NCBI GenBank assembly: GCA_019314425.1
Contig: JAFCZI010000002.1
Span: 1 to 25,044 of the forward strand
Source of the DNA: Deltaproteobacteria bacterium
GTDB lineage: Bacteria > Desulfobacterota > DSM-4660 > Desulfatiglandales > Desulfatiglandaceae
DNA length: 25,044 nucleotides
Reading direction: 5' to 3'
In this document: positions 1 to 8,700 of the stretch, one piece after another
How the letters are laid out: the number at the start of each line of letters is the position of its first letter
Position numbering within the stretch: position 1 is the first letter of the stretch
Translations under genes and position numbers: made by a program
The notes under the pieces: model-generated
The model's input: only the letters and a program-made list of their open reading frames with translations
Told to the model about the DNA's origin: nothing
The model's database searches: none

Positions 1-79
1 CATCATACGTCCTGCTGGAAGCATGCAGGGTACATCCGGGAAAATAGGCTACATCCATTTTCAACCATTCCTTCATTCA

Positions 80-116
80 ACCTGCGTCAAGCGGCCAAAT
101 CACCGTTTGACGAGGT
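80..116. repeat. Strong imperfect hairpin downstream of the HdrC-like gene
   Basis: The arms at 80-94 and 103-116 pair over 14 positions, with one bulged base (G84) and one G-T wobble, around an 8-nt loop. A T7 run lies about 9 nt to the right on the plus strand, which is farther than in a canonical terminator. On the minus strand, the direction of the HdrC-like gene, no T tract follows. It may be a structured 3' end or spacer; its function is not determined. Confidence 0.45.
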
Positions 117-146
117 ATGTCATCGTTTTTTTATTGATTCAAATGC

Positions 147-310
147 TGATGGTCTCGTAAAAAGTCACAAAGTTATCTGTAGATGGCGTTGTAAAAGGTT
201 CCATATACAAGGCGTAGTGTTTTTTCAGGATCGTCGGGCATACAGGTAGTATGTTGAGATTCTGGAAAATCACTGCAACGCAGTAGATGGGACTTTTTAC
301 GGCCCCATCA
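147..310. mobile_element. Miniature inverted-repeat element, family 1, copy A (164 bp, complete)
   Basis: The ends 147-167 and 290-310 are inverted repeats that agree at 17 of 21 positions (TGATGG, then CGTAAAAAGTC). The bases AATGC occur directly outside both ends (142-146 and 311-315), as expected for a 5-bp target-site duplication. The element carries no transposase, so if mobile it would depend on an enzyme supplied elsewhere. Its right 58 bases (253-310) recur at 1023-1080 with one mismatch, and a diverged inverted relative lies at 24672-24775. The right end supplies the last codons and the stop of the HdrC-like gene. Confidence 0.72.
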
Positions 311-923
311 AATGCTGTTCATCCTGTTCTTCGGATATCTTGAAGAGTCGTTTGATTTCGGAGCGATCCCTGACTCTTTCCACACCGAAATGCATCCTTT
401 TTTTACGACCCATGGCAATACCGGTTTTGGCTTGTTCCAGGAGTTCATCCACAATTCCCTTGAGGTTGTGATTCTTGATTTCGTGCAAGATGTTTTTCAT
501 CTCATAAAGTCCCATAAACTCCATTTCATTCACCCTTCCCATGTGTTTCGCGGAAGCACAGAACGCGTTATGGAACTCCTTCACCCTCGGAACGAGGGGT
601 TCGTACTTTGATTCCCTTGCCATCTGTTTGAGTGTCTCTGTAATTCTTCCCACTTGGATTCCGTTAGCGCATCGGGTACCGCAGGTGTAGCAGGAGACAC
701 AGCGCCAAACCAGTGGATTGAATAACGCGCCTTCGCGATCTCCAAAAATGATCATCCTGATAAGCCTGTCCGGTGTCATGGAGATTTCTTTTCCCACAGG
801 ACAACCTGCCGCGCATTTTTTGCACTGGTAACAGGCCATGATGTTCTGGCCGGAACGTTCCATGACTTCTTCTGCAAAGGAGGGCGTTTTTTGTTTTTCA
901 TAAACCAGCCGTGGCAATGTCAT
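297..923 (-). CDS. HdrC-like protein with two [4Fe-4S] clusters (heterodisulfide reductase subunit C family)
   Basis: A 208-residue cytoplasmic electron-transfer protein. Two cysteine motifs are visible: C31-x2-C34-x2-C37-x3-C41-P and C75-x2-C78-x2-C81-x3-C85. Each is a CxxCxxCxxxC set that would hold a [4Fe-4S] cluster, in the arrangement of HdrC, the subunit that passes electrons to an HdrB-type partner. The remaining 120 residues are helical, charged and lack other motifs. The ATG at 923 has GAGGAG about 8 bases upstream. The stop codon lies inside the repeat element at 147-310: without the element the frame would read two further codons (Asn-Gln) and then TAA, so the insertion replaced only the tail. 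No HdrA or HdrB is visible; a partner gene could lie beyond the left edge. The family is clear, the physiological partner unknown. Confidence 0.85.
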   Translation of the reverse strand: MTLPRLVYEKQKTPSFAEEVMERSGQNIMACYQCKKCAAGCPVGKEISMTPDRLIRMIIFGDREGALFNPLVWRCVSCYTCGTRCANGIQVGRITETLKQMARESKYEPLVPRVKEFHNAFCASAKHMGRVNEMEFMGLYEMKNILHEIKNHNLKGIVDELLEQAKTGIAMGRKKRMHFGVERVRDRSEIKRLFKISEEQDEQHLMGP

Positions 924-986
924 AGTGAAACTCCTCGGTTTTTTCCACTTCGGGCACGTCTACACCCCAAAGCGATAAATATTAAT

Positions 987-1080
987 TGTGGTTTTTCAGG
1001 ATCGTAGGAATGCATACAGGGTGTTGAGATTCTGGAAAATCACTGCAACGCAGTAGATGGGACTTTTTACGGCGCCATCA
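987..1080. repeat. Family 1 element, copy B (partial)
   Basis: Bases 1023-1080 match 253-310 at 57 of 58 positions in the same orientation, including the right terminus ending in CCATCA. A looser match continues leftwards to about 987. The left terminal repeat seen in copy A is missing, so this is a truncated copy. With copy A it brackets the HdrC-like gene as direct repeats. Confidence 0.7.
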
Positions 1081-1452
1081 AGGAATGAAAAAAGGATTAT
1101 CGATAAGTGGATTGAGATCCATTCACGCACCACAATACATCGTCCATCTAAACCGCATTCCAAAGCATCTTCAACCCCACGCGGCATATGGGTCTGAAAA
1201 CAAATTCCTTCCAGGTGAGAGTCTCCAAGACCGTCGGTCTTCTAATCCATGAGTTCACCAAAGTCAAGACATTTTCAGTCCGCAGATTATCATTTTGTTC
1301 GGTGTTGGATATTCGATGTTCGTCTCCTGAATAGTTCTTCTTGGATCTGCCTGTCTTCTTTTCCAGTTGGCGTCTGCTCTCGTACTTGACCTTGCATCAC
1401 GTGTTTGTTACGATCTATCCACTTCCTATGCAGGATTTTTGGAGGAAAGTTC
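1081..1452. other. Intergenic region before the copper-efflux operon
   Basis: No convincing gene is seen. The stretch contains a perfect 15-bp palindrome at 1227-1241 (AAGACCG-T-CGGTCTT) and a short run of 7-base repeats at 1298-1324 (units like TTCGATG and TTGGATA). A promoter candidate is listed separately. The palindrome could be an operator, but nothing links it to a named regulator. Confidence 0.4.
1386..1414 (+). promoter_or_regulatory. Candidate sigma70-type promoter of the cus operon
   Basis: TTGACC (1386-1391), a 17-bp spacer and TACGAT (1409-1414) lie about 38 bases before the operon's first start codon. The -35 box agrees with consensus at five of six positions and the -10 box at four. 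The 17-bp spacing does not suggest a MerR/CueR-type 19-bp promoter. No obvious copper-regulator dyad overlaps it. Confidence 0.35.
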
Positions 1453-2793
1453 ATGAAGTCGGTCTTATTGATGTTTTTGGCCATGCTGTGCGCTTTTTCA
1501 GCTGGAACGGTTAAGTCTCAATCTTTCGGCAGCGAAATAGAGGACCGTCTAGCCGGGAACGTCGCTGTCAGTGACCTGATTGCTTATGCCTACCGGAACA
1601 ACCCCGCCATCCGGGAAGTTCGCGAAGCCTGGCGGGAAACGGTCGAACAGTACCGCATTACCACGGGCTACCCTGATCCCGAGATAAAATTCACCTATTT
1701 CCCCGAACCCATCGAAACCCGTTTAGGACCTCAGGAGTGGGTTGCCGGCTTGAATCAGAGGATTCCTTTTCCCGGAAAGCTTTCCCAGGCGGGGAAGGTG
1801 GTGGAAGCGGAAGCGCGGGTGGCGCATATCAAGCTGGACAGGATTGTCAAAGGGGTCATGGCATCGGTTCGCCGGTCCTTTCACGAATTGCTGTATATCC
1901 GTACGGCCAGGAAGGTGGTAACACAAAACCTCCGGCTCCTGGTACACCTCCGGAAGTTAGGAGAAACCGCCTACGCCAGAGACCGGGCCGCATTGATGGA
2001 TATGGTCAAGGCCCAGTCTCAGTTGGGACAGATCCGCTACGACAGTATCCTTCTGGAGGAACTGGAACTCACGGAAAAGACCCGGTTGAACGGAATCCTG
2101 AACCGGGCCCCCGACGCAAGGATCGGAACCCTTGTGGATGAAGGGTTTCAGCCCGTTGTTTTCAGTCTTAAAGGGCTTTACCAGTTGGCCGAGGCCAATC
2201 AGGAAGACCTTCGCATCGCTCGCGCCCTTGTGGAGCGGGCGGATGCCAAAGCCGAACTGGCCCGTTTCGAAAATCTCCCTGATTTCAAAGTGGGGGTGTC
2301 CTATTCCAGCATCGGCCATCCCGATGTGCCCGTACGACCAGAGGACTCGGGGAGGGACGGGTTGGGGTTCCAGGTCGGCATGACCATCCCCCTGTGGTTT
2401 GATAAGAACAGGGGCCGGGTGGCGCGTGCCGAGGCGGGGATTCGAAAGGCCAGGGCGGCAGAAGAAGTTGCCATCACTGAAATCCGGACCCGGGTGCACG
2501 ATCTTTTTTTCCGTTTGAACAATGCAAAGCGGCTGATGGCGCTTTACCGCGACGACCTTTTGCCCCAGGCCATGAACGCCATGGAGATCGCCGAAACCTG
2601 GTATCGTGAGGGGCAGGCCAGTTTTTCCGATTTTGTGGAAACCCAAGGTGTCTATTATAATTTCCAACTCTCCCTGGCAAGGGCCAGCGCCGATTATGGA
2701 AAGGTTCTCGCCGCCATGGAGCGGCTGACAGGTCAGGCCATTACAAAGACCTCCCGCAGAAACAAGGAAAAGGCCCAGGGGGGAATCAAATGA
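1453..2793 (+). CDS. TolC/CusC-family outer-membrane efflux protein (first copy)
   Basis: A 446-residue outer-membrane factor, the trimeric exit duct of an RND efflux pump. A signal peptide is visible at residues 1-22 (MKSVLLMFLAML, then a small-residue cleavage region). Two outer-membrane efflux repeats of long helices and beta segments follow, with typical phrases such as NPAIREVREAW near the start and PLWFDKNRGRVARAEAGI in the second half. The chosen ATG has GGAGG nine bases upstream; a more upstream in-frame ATG would add a non-secretory leader and lacks such a site. There is no lipobox cysteine, unlike the next gene. The stop overlaps that gene by ATGA, which indicates translational coupling. 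It is the first gene of the Cus-type operon. Confidence 0.88.
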   Translation: MKSVLLMFLAMLCAFSAGTVKSQSFGSEIEDRLAGNVAVSDLIAYAYRNNPAIREVREAWRETVEQYRITTGYPDPEIKFTYFPEPIETRLGPQEWVAGLNQRIPFPGKLSQAGKVVEAEARVAHIKLDRIVKGVMASVRRSFHELLYIRTARKVVTQNLRLLVHLRKLGETAYARDRAALMDMVKAQSQLGQIRYDSILLEELELTEKTRLNGILNRAPDARIGTLVDEGFQPVVFSLKGLYQLAEANQEDLRIARALVERADAKAELARFENLPDFKVGVSYSSIGHPDVPVRPEDSGRDGLGFQVGMTIPLWFDKNRGRVARAEAGIRKARAAEEVAITEIRTRVHDLFFRLNNAKRLMALYRDDLLPQAMNAMEIAETWYREGQASFSDFVETQGVYYNFQLSLARASADYGKVLAAMERLTGQAITKTSRRNKEKAQGGIK

Positions 2794-4354
2794 CCGGACG
2801 ATATTCCTTTCCATGCGCCTTGCTCTTCCTGATGTTTGTCGGCGGCTGTTCCACCTATTCACAGCTTGACAAAGACCTTGAACAATACCAACCACCGGTC
2901 TATGCAACGCCCCCGCCGCCGGAAGGCCGGGAGCAGACTGAGGCTTCAAACAAAGCCGGATTTGCCCTGGAAAAGAAAAAGATCAGCGAGACAAAAGCGC
3001 TCTGGGAAAGGGCATTGCAGACCCCCCGAAAGAAAACGTCCTTTTTCATCCCCCCCCTTCCCGTCTTCTGAAATCGCTAAAACCGGCGGTCAGAGATACT
3101 GCGGCAGCCTCCCGTGCCCTCACACCCCGATTCTCCCTTGACACCCTTGAGACACTGACTTTTCTCCGAAACCCCGGAATCAGGGCCGCTGAAAACAGAG
3201 TACGGGCCGCCCTCGATACCTACAGCCAGGTCATGGCCCTGGATGACATCCTTCGTCAATATACGGCGTTCACGGAGGGGCTGATGACCGGTGTGGGGCC
3301 TTTAAAAGGGAAAGAACCCATGGAAACAAAATTTCCCTTTCCGGGCATTCTGTCCCTGAAAGGAGAGATTGTGGGCCAGGAAATCAAGGAGACGATGGAG
3401 GAGCTGGAGATCGCAAAAAAAGAGGCGGTGACCCAGGCGCGAAAAGCCTATTGGAAACTTCAGTTTTTCTGTAAAGGGGAAAAAATAGCCCGGGAAACCA
3501 TCGGGCTTTACCGGCATCTGGAACAGGTCGCCGCCATCCGATACGAGACCGGGGGCACCCGCTATCAGGATGTGATCAAGGTGCGCATCCGGCGGGAGAT
3601 CCTGGAAGAGGATCTGAACACCTTGCTGGAAAAGCAGCAGAACGTGAAATCAAAGATGCTTGAAATCCTCAACCTTCCGCCGGAAACCAGGATCGGCATT
3701 CCCGAAGATCGCACCCCCCCCGGGATTGTTCCGCCTCTAAAGGGCCTTTACAAACTGGCCCGCCAGCGCAGGCAGGAACTGAGGCGCATGCGAGCCCGGG
3801 TGGGCAAAATGGAAAGGCTCATTGAAATGGCTGAAACCATGATCCTTCCCCCCTATACCCTGAATTTCTCCCTTTATGAGGATGACGCTGTAACCCAGGT
3901 CGGCACCATTGCCGTCAAGGACGATTTTCCGGTTTCAACCCGAGCATACAGGGGATCAGGACTGCCCTTGATGCCGTGGTACGGTATTGAAGGCGCTTAC
4001 CTGCGGCAGACGCGGCAGGAACTGGGCGCCCTCAAAAATACCCTGAAAAAGGAGGAGGCCGGCGCCAATACCCTTGTTCGAAACGCGTGGTTCCGCCTGG
4101 ATCTGGCAAACCGCAAGGAAGCCCTGTACCGGAAATCCATCCTGAAGCTTTCCAGAGATGTCCTGGATGTCTCCACCCAGGGATACGAGGCAGGGAATGT
4201 TTCTTTTGCGGACGTGATTTCCTCGTATAGTTCATGGTTGGATGTTAACCTCGCCGCCGAGCGGGAAGTGAGCGCCATGGGCATTGCCTGGGCAGACCTT
4301 GAGAAGGCGGTGGGGGCGCCCCTTCATCAGGGACGGAAGGAGGAGCGAAAATGA
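2790..4354 (+). pseudogene. CusC-like outer-membrane efflux lipoprotein (second copy), frameshifted at a C8 run
   Basis: The gene starts with a lipoprotein signal peptide (lipobox VGGC near residue 20). The frame breaks after about 90 residues at eight C residues (3050-3057). One extra C restores an uninterrupted frame of about 521 residues: the continuation through 3058-3232 reads sensible TolC-like sequence (FLRNPGIRAAENRVRAALD) and joins the long open frame ending at 4354. The rest shows the usual second repeat with long coiled-coil helices. It overlaps both neighbours by ATGA, so its reading frame was under selection until recently. The break may be a sequencing error, a slippage (phase-variable) site or a real mutation. 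If it is real, the pump would rely on the first outer-membrane protein. Confidence 0.82.
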
Positions 4355-5697
4355 AGGCAGATGGATATGGCAGGAAACCCGGTTCCCTTCTGGTGATTGT
4401 TTTCCTGACCGTGATTCTCACGCTCCTGCTGGCAGGCGGAACCGCCTATTTCATGGGTTATCTACGGGTCCCTGCGCCATCAGAGGAACACCCTCAAATT
4501 GACCACAAAACCGCCATGTCCGACACAAAAAAAGAAAAAATTCTTTACTGGCGGGCCCCCATGAACCCCACCGAAATCTATGACAAACCGGGGAAAAGCG
4601 CCATGGGCATGGACCTGGTGCCCGTTTATGAAGACGACATGACCGACCCGGAGGCGGTGAAAATCGACCCCGTCACCCAGCAGAACATGGGGATCCGCCT
4701 TGGAAAGGTCACCAAAGGGCCGCTTATTCATACCTTTCGGACCTACGGACATATTACCCCGGATGAGACCCTGACCGCCCAGGTAAACCTGAAAACCAGC
4801 GGATGGATTGAAAAACTCCATGTGGATTTTACGGGGAAATATGTGGAAAAAGGAGAGCCCCTGTTTGACCTGTATTCTCCCGAGTTGGTGGCGGCTCAGG
4901 AAGAATATCTGGTGGCTTTCCGCACCGTGGGGCAATCCCGAAGCACCGGCAGGAAGAGCCTGCGGGATTCTTCCAGAAGCAGACTCCGGTTTTTTGACGT
5001 TCCGGAAAGTGAGATCGAGGCCCTGGAAGAATCTGGGAAGGTCAAGAAGACCGTGATGATCCGGTCCCCCTTGAGTGGATTTGTGATCCGGAGAAATGCC
5101 GAAGAAGGCGCCTATATCAAAGCGGGGAGCATGGTTTTCCGGATCGCCGACCTCTCACAGGTCTGGGTGGATGTCCATATTTATGAGTATGAGCTTTCCA
5201 TGGTCCAAAAGGGCCAGCAGGCGGAGATGACGCTGCCCTACCTGCCTGGCAAGACATTTTCAGGCACGGTGGCATACGTGTATCCTTATCTACAACCCAA
5301 GACAAGGGATCTGGTCATTCGCCTCGTGTTTCAGAACCCCGAAATGGAATTGAAACCGGAGATGTATGCCGACATACGGATCAACAGCGCCCTAAAAGGG
5401 GAAGGATTGACGATCCCTTCGGAAGCGGTCATCCGAACGGGACGAAGAAACGTGGTATTCATCAGCGCGGGCAATGGAAAATTCCTTCCGAGGGATGTGA
5501 TCCTCGGTCCTTTGCTGAATCATGGACGGGTGCAGGTTCTCGCCGGGCTGACCGATGGAGAATCGGTGGTCATTTCGGGCCAGTTCCTCCTGGATTCCGA
5601 AAGCAATCTCAAAGAGGCCGTGCGGAAGATGATGGATGCGAAGGTTATAGGGAAGGCGAAGAAGGAGGAAGCGGGTTTTTTTGAGGATATGGAATAA
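4351..5697 (+). CDS. cusB: CusB-like periplasmic adaptor (membrane fusion protein) of a Cu(I)/Ag(I) efflux pump
   Basis: A 448-residue protein that bridges the inner-membrane CusA pump and the outer-membrane channel and hands metal to the pump. An N-terminal membrane anchor spans residues 12-36. Residues 65-93 form the short heavy-metal-binding domain of CusB-type adaptors (YWRAPMNPTEIYDKPGKS, then MGMDLVPVYE). Here, as in many homologues, the usual cysteines are absent and methionines remain. A lipoyl/barrel-sandwich half, a helical hairpin around residues 170-230 and beta-barrel segments follow. The ATG overlaps the preceding stop, and the next gene starts 3 bases after the stop. The metal preference is inferred from this domain and from the methionines in CusA. 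Confidence 0.93.
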   Translation: MKADGYGRKPGSLLVIVFLTVILTLLLAGGTAYFMGYLRVPAPSEEHPQIDHKTAMSDTKKEKILYWRAPMNPTEIYDKPGKSAMGMDLVPVYEDDMTDPEAVKIDPVTQQNMGIRLGKVTKGPLIHTFRTYGHITPDETLTAQVNLKTSGWIEKLHVDFTGKYVEKGEPLFDLYSPELVAAQEEYLVAFRTVGQSRSTGRKSLRDSSRSRLRFFDVPESEIEALEESGKVKKTVMIRSPLSGFVIRRNAEEGAYIKAGSMVFRIADLSQVWVDVHIYEYELSMVQKGQQAEMTLPYLPGKTFSGTVAYVYPYLQPKTRDLVIRLVFQNPEMELKPEMYADIRINSALKGEGLTIPSEAVIRTGRRNVVFISAGNGKFLPRDVILGPLLNHGRVQVLAGLTDGESVVISGQFLLDSESNLKEAVRKMMDAKVIGKAKKEEAGFFEDME

Positions 5698-5700
5698 GGC

Positions 5701-8700
5701 ATGATCGAAAAGATTATCACATGGAGTGTGCAAAACAGGCTCATGGTGGTCCTGTGTACCGTTTTCGTGATTGTGGCGGGACTCCTTGCCATGGGGAAAA
5801 CCCCCATAGACGCCATTCCCGACCTTTCCGACGTGCAGGTGATCATCTACACCGAATATCCGGGGCAAGATCCCCGGGTGGTGGAAGACCAGGTCACCTA
5901 CCCTCTCACCACGGCCATGATGAGCGTGCCCTTCGCAAAGGGGGTCCGTGGATACTCCTTTTTCGGCTATTCCTTCGTCTACATCATTTTTGAAGACGGG
6001 ACGGATCTTTACTGGGCCCGTTCAAGGGTCCTCGAATACCTTAATTTTGTGGCAGGAAAACTCCCTCCGGGGGTAACACCGAGCCTTGGCCCCGACGCCA
6101 CAGGCGTTGGCTGGGTCTATGAATATGTATTGAAGGACACCTCCCGTACCCATGACCTCCAACAACTCAGGAGCATTCAGGACTGGTTTCTCCGGTACGA
6201 ACTGGCATCCGTTCCCGGTGTTTCAGAAGTGGCCGGCATGGGCGGTTTCGTGAAGCAGTACCAGGTGGAGGTGGATCCCAACAAGCTGCTGGCCTTCGAC
6301 CTCTCCATCGAAAAAGTGAGAACCGCCATCCTCAGATCCAACAGGAATGTGGGCGGCAAGCTCGTGGAGATGGCTGAAACGGAATTCATGGTGCGGGGGT
6401 TGGGATATATCAGCTCCCTTCAGGATATCGAGCAGATTGCCCTGGGTGTGGACCGGCAGGGAACGCCCATCCTGCTGAAACATATCGCCCACATCCATTT
6501 AGGGCCCGAATTGCGACGGGGCATCATGGAATGGGACGGTGAAGGCGAAGCGGTGGGCGGCATCGTGATTATTCGCTCCGGCGAGAACGCGCTTGAGGTT
6601 ATCGAAAAGGTCAAAGAAAAGCTGAAGGAATTGCAACGGGGGCTGCCGGCGGGTGTGGTCATTGAAGAGGGGTACAACCGTGCCGACCTGATCAGAAGCG
6701 CCATTCATACCCTGAAACGCAAGCTCATGGAAGAAATGACGGTGGTGGCCCTCATCTGTCTCATTTTCCTGCTCCATTTCCGCTCGGCCTTTGTAGCCAT
6801 TTTTACCCTGCCCGTGGGCATTCTGATGGCCTTTATCGCCATGAAGATTCTGGGAATCAGTGCCAATATCATGAGCCTTTCCGGTATTGCTATCGCCATA
6901 GGTGTCATGGTGGACGCCTCGGTTGTTCTCGTTGAAAATGCCCACAAACACCTGGCCCGGGACGCGAACAAGAAACCCCATACAGCCATCATCCTGGACT
7001 CAGCAAAAGAGGTGGGGCCGGCGCTCTTTTACAGCCTCCTGATCATCACGGTTTCTTTCCTGCCGGTCTTCAGCTTGATGGAAGAGTCCGGCCGGCTGTT
7101 TAAACCGCTGGCCTACACCAAAACCTTTGCCATGGCCGCATCCGCCGTGCTGGCCATCACCGTTTTTCCGGTACTCATGACCTTCTTCGTACGGGAAAAG
7201 ACCTTCCCTCCCGAGACGACCCGACAGCAGAGGCTTGTGATATGGATTATTTCCGCAGCAGGCGCACCCGTTCTGGTGGTGGCAGGGGGAATCGCGGGAT
7301 TGGCGCTTCCTGATTGGTCCCTGGCGGCGGCAATGGGCGTTTCCCTGTTTGCCCTGGTATGTCTTGTGCCCCAGCGGATCATTGAGGAATCAAAAAATCC
7401 CCTGAGCCGGTTTTTTATCCGCATCTACCGGCCCATCATTCTCCGGGTCCTGAAGTGGCCCAAAGTCACGGTGCTGATCTCCCTGCTGCTGCTGGGGATC
7501 ACCCTTTTCCCCCTCTCGCGTCTGGGCAGCGAGTTCATGCCGCCGTTGAACGAGGGAAGCCTTCTTTACATGCCCACCACCCTTCCGGGAATTTCCATCA
7601 CCAAGGCCAGGGAACTGCTCCAGCAAACGGACAAAATCATCCAGAGTTTCCCGGAAGTCCAGCATACCCTGGGCAAGATCGGCCGGGCCGATACCGCCAC
7701 CGATCCGGCACCTCTTTCCATGATCGAAACCACCATCACCCTGTGGCCCGAGGTGGTGCATGAAAAGGTCCCCGTCAAACGGTTTTTTTCAAACTGGCCG
7801 GGCTGGCTGAAAGAACCGTTAACCTGGGTCTGGCCCGAGATCCGGGACGGAAGAATCCTGCACCAGTGGCGCCGGAAAAAGATCCAACGTTTTTTCACTT
7901 CCTGGCCCGACGGGTTAAAAAAGCCCCTCTCGTGGATCTGGCCTGAAGAACGGTATATTACTATGGATGAACTGGTGGCAAAACTGGACCGGGCGGTTCG
8001 TTTCCCCGGGCTTACAAACGCATGGACCATGCCCATCAAAACCCGTATCGACATGCTTTCCACCGGAATCAAGACGCCGGTGGGGATCAAGGTTATGGGG
8101 CCGAACCTTCAGGTCCTTACAGATCTGGGGGCAGAAATAGCAGCGGTGGTGGGTCAAATTCCAGGGACCCTTTCCGCCTATTCCGAGCGGATTACGGGGG
8201 GAAACTACCTGGATTTCAAGATCAGGAGAGATCAGATCGCGCGATACGGCCTTACGGTTGCCGACGTGCAGGATACCATTGTCACAGCTATCGGCGGAAA
8301 AAATATCACCTATACGGTGGAAGGACTGGAGAGATATCCGGTGAACCTTCGCTACAGCCGGGAATTGCGGGACAACATCGATCTGTTGAAAAGAGTCTTG
8401 GTCACCGCGCCTACCGGCGCCCACATCCCGCTGGGGCAACTGGCCACCATTTCTATCCACAAGGGACCGGCCGCCATCAAGACGGAAAACTCTCGGCCCA
8501 CCGCCTGGATTTATGTGGATCTCACGGGTGTGGACGTGGGAACCTACGTGGAAAAAGCCAGAGATATTGTATCCCGGCAGGTGAAGCTGCCCGTCGGTTA
8601 CGCCATGGTATGGTCCGGGCAGTACGAATACATGGAAAAGGCTCGCAAAACGCTCAATCTGGTGGTACCCTTGACCCTGGCGATTATTTTCATTTTACTC

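Noticed and set aside
1..6. CATCAT at the edge, a possible ATG-ATG start of the next minus-strand gene (an HdrB or HdrA partner would be tempting)
   Set aside because: AGGA stands at a reasonable distance, but only two codons are inside the window, so no gene can be supported.
996..1187. 63-codon minus-strand frame containing DGAVKSPIYCVAVIF
   Set aside because: The shared peptide is only the translation of the family 1 repeat (a similar frame appears at 24664-24864), there is no ribosome site, and the remainder is not protein-like.
1298..1324. Short tandem 7-base units (TTCGGTG, TTGGATA, TTCGATG) as a CRISPR or iteron array
   Set aside because: There are only three to four imperfect units with no spacers and no replication gene nearby.
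1290..1484. 64-codon minus-strand frame antisense to the cusC start
   Set aside because: It overlaps the promoter and signal peptide of a confident gene on the other strand and its tail comes from short 7-base repeats.
1957..2949. Long minus-strand frame of 330 codons opposite the first cusC gene
   Set aside because: It is a GC-driven antisense shadow with proline/glycine-rich composition, and the plus strand has clear signal peptide and family motifs.
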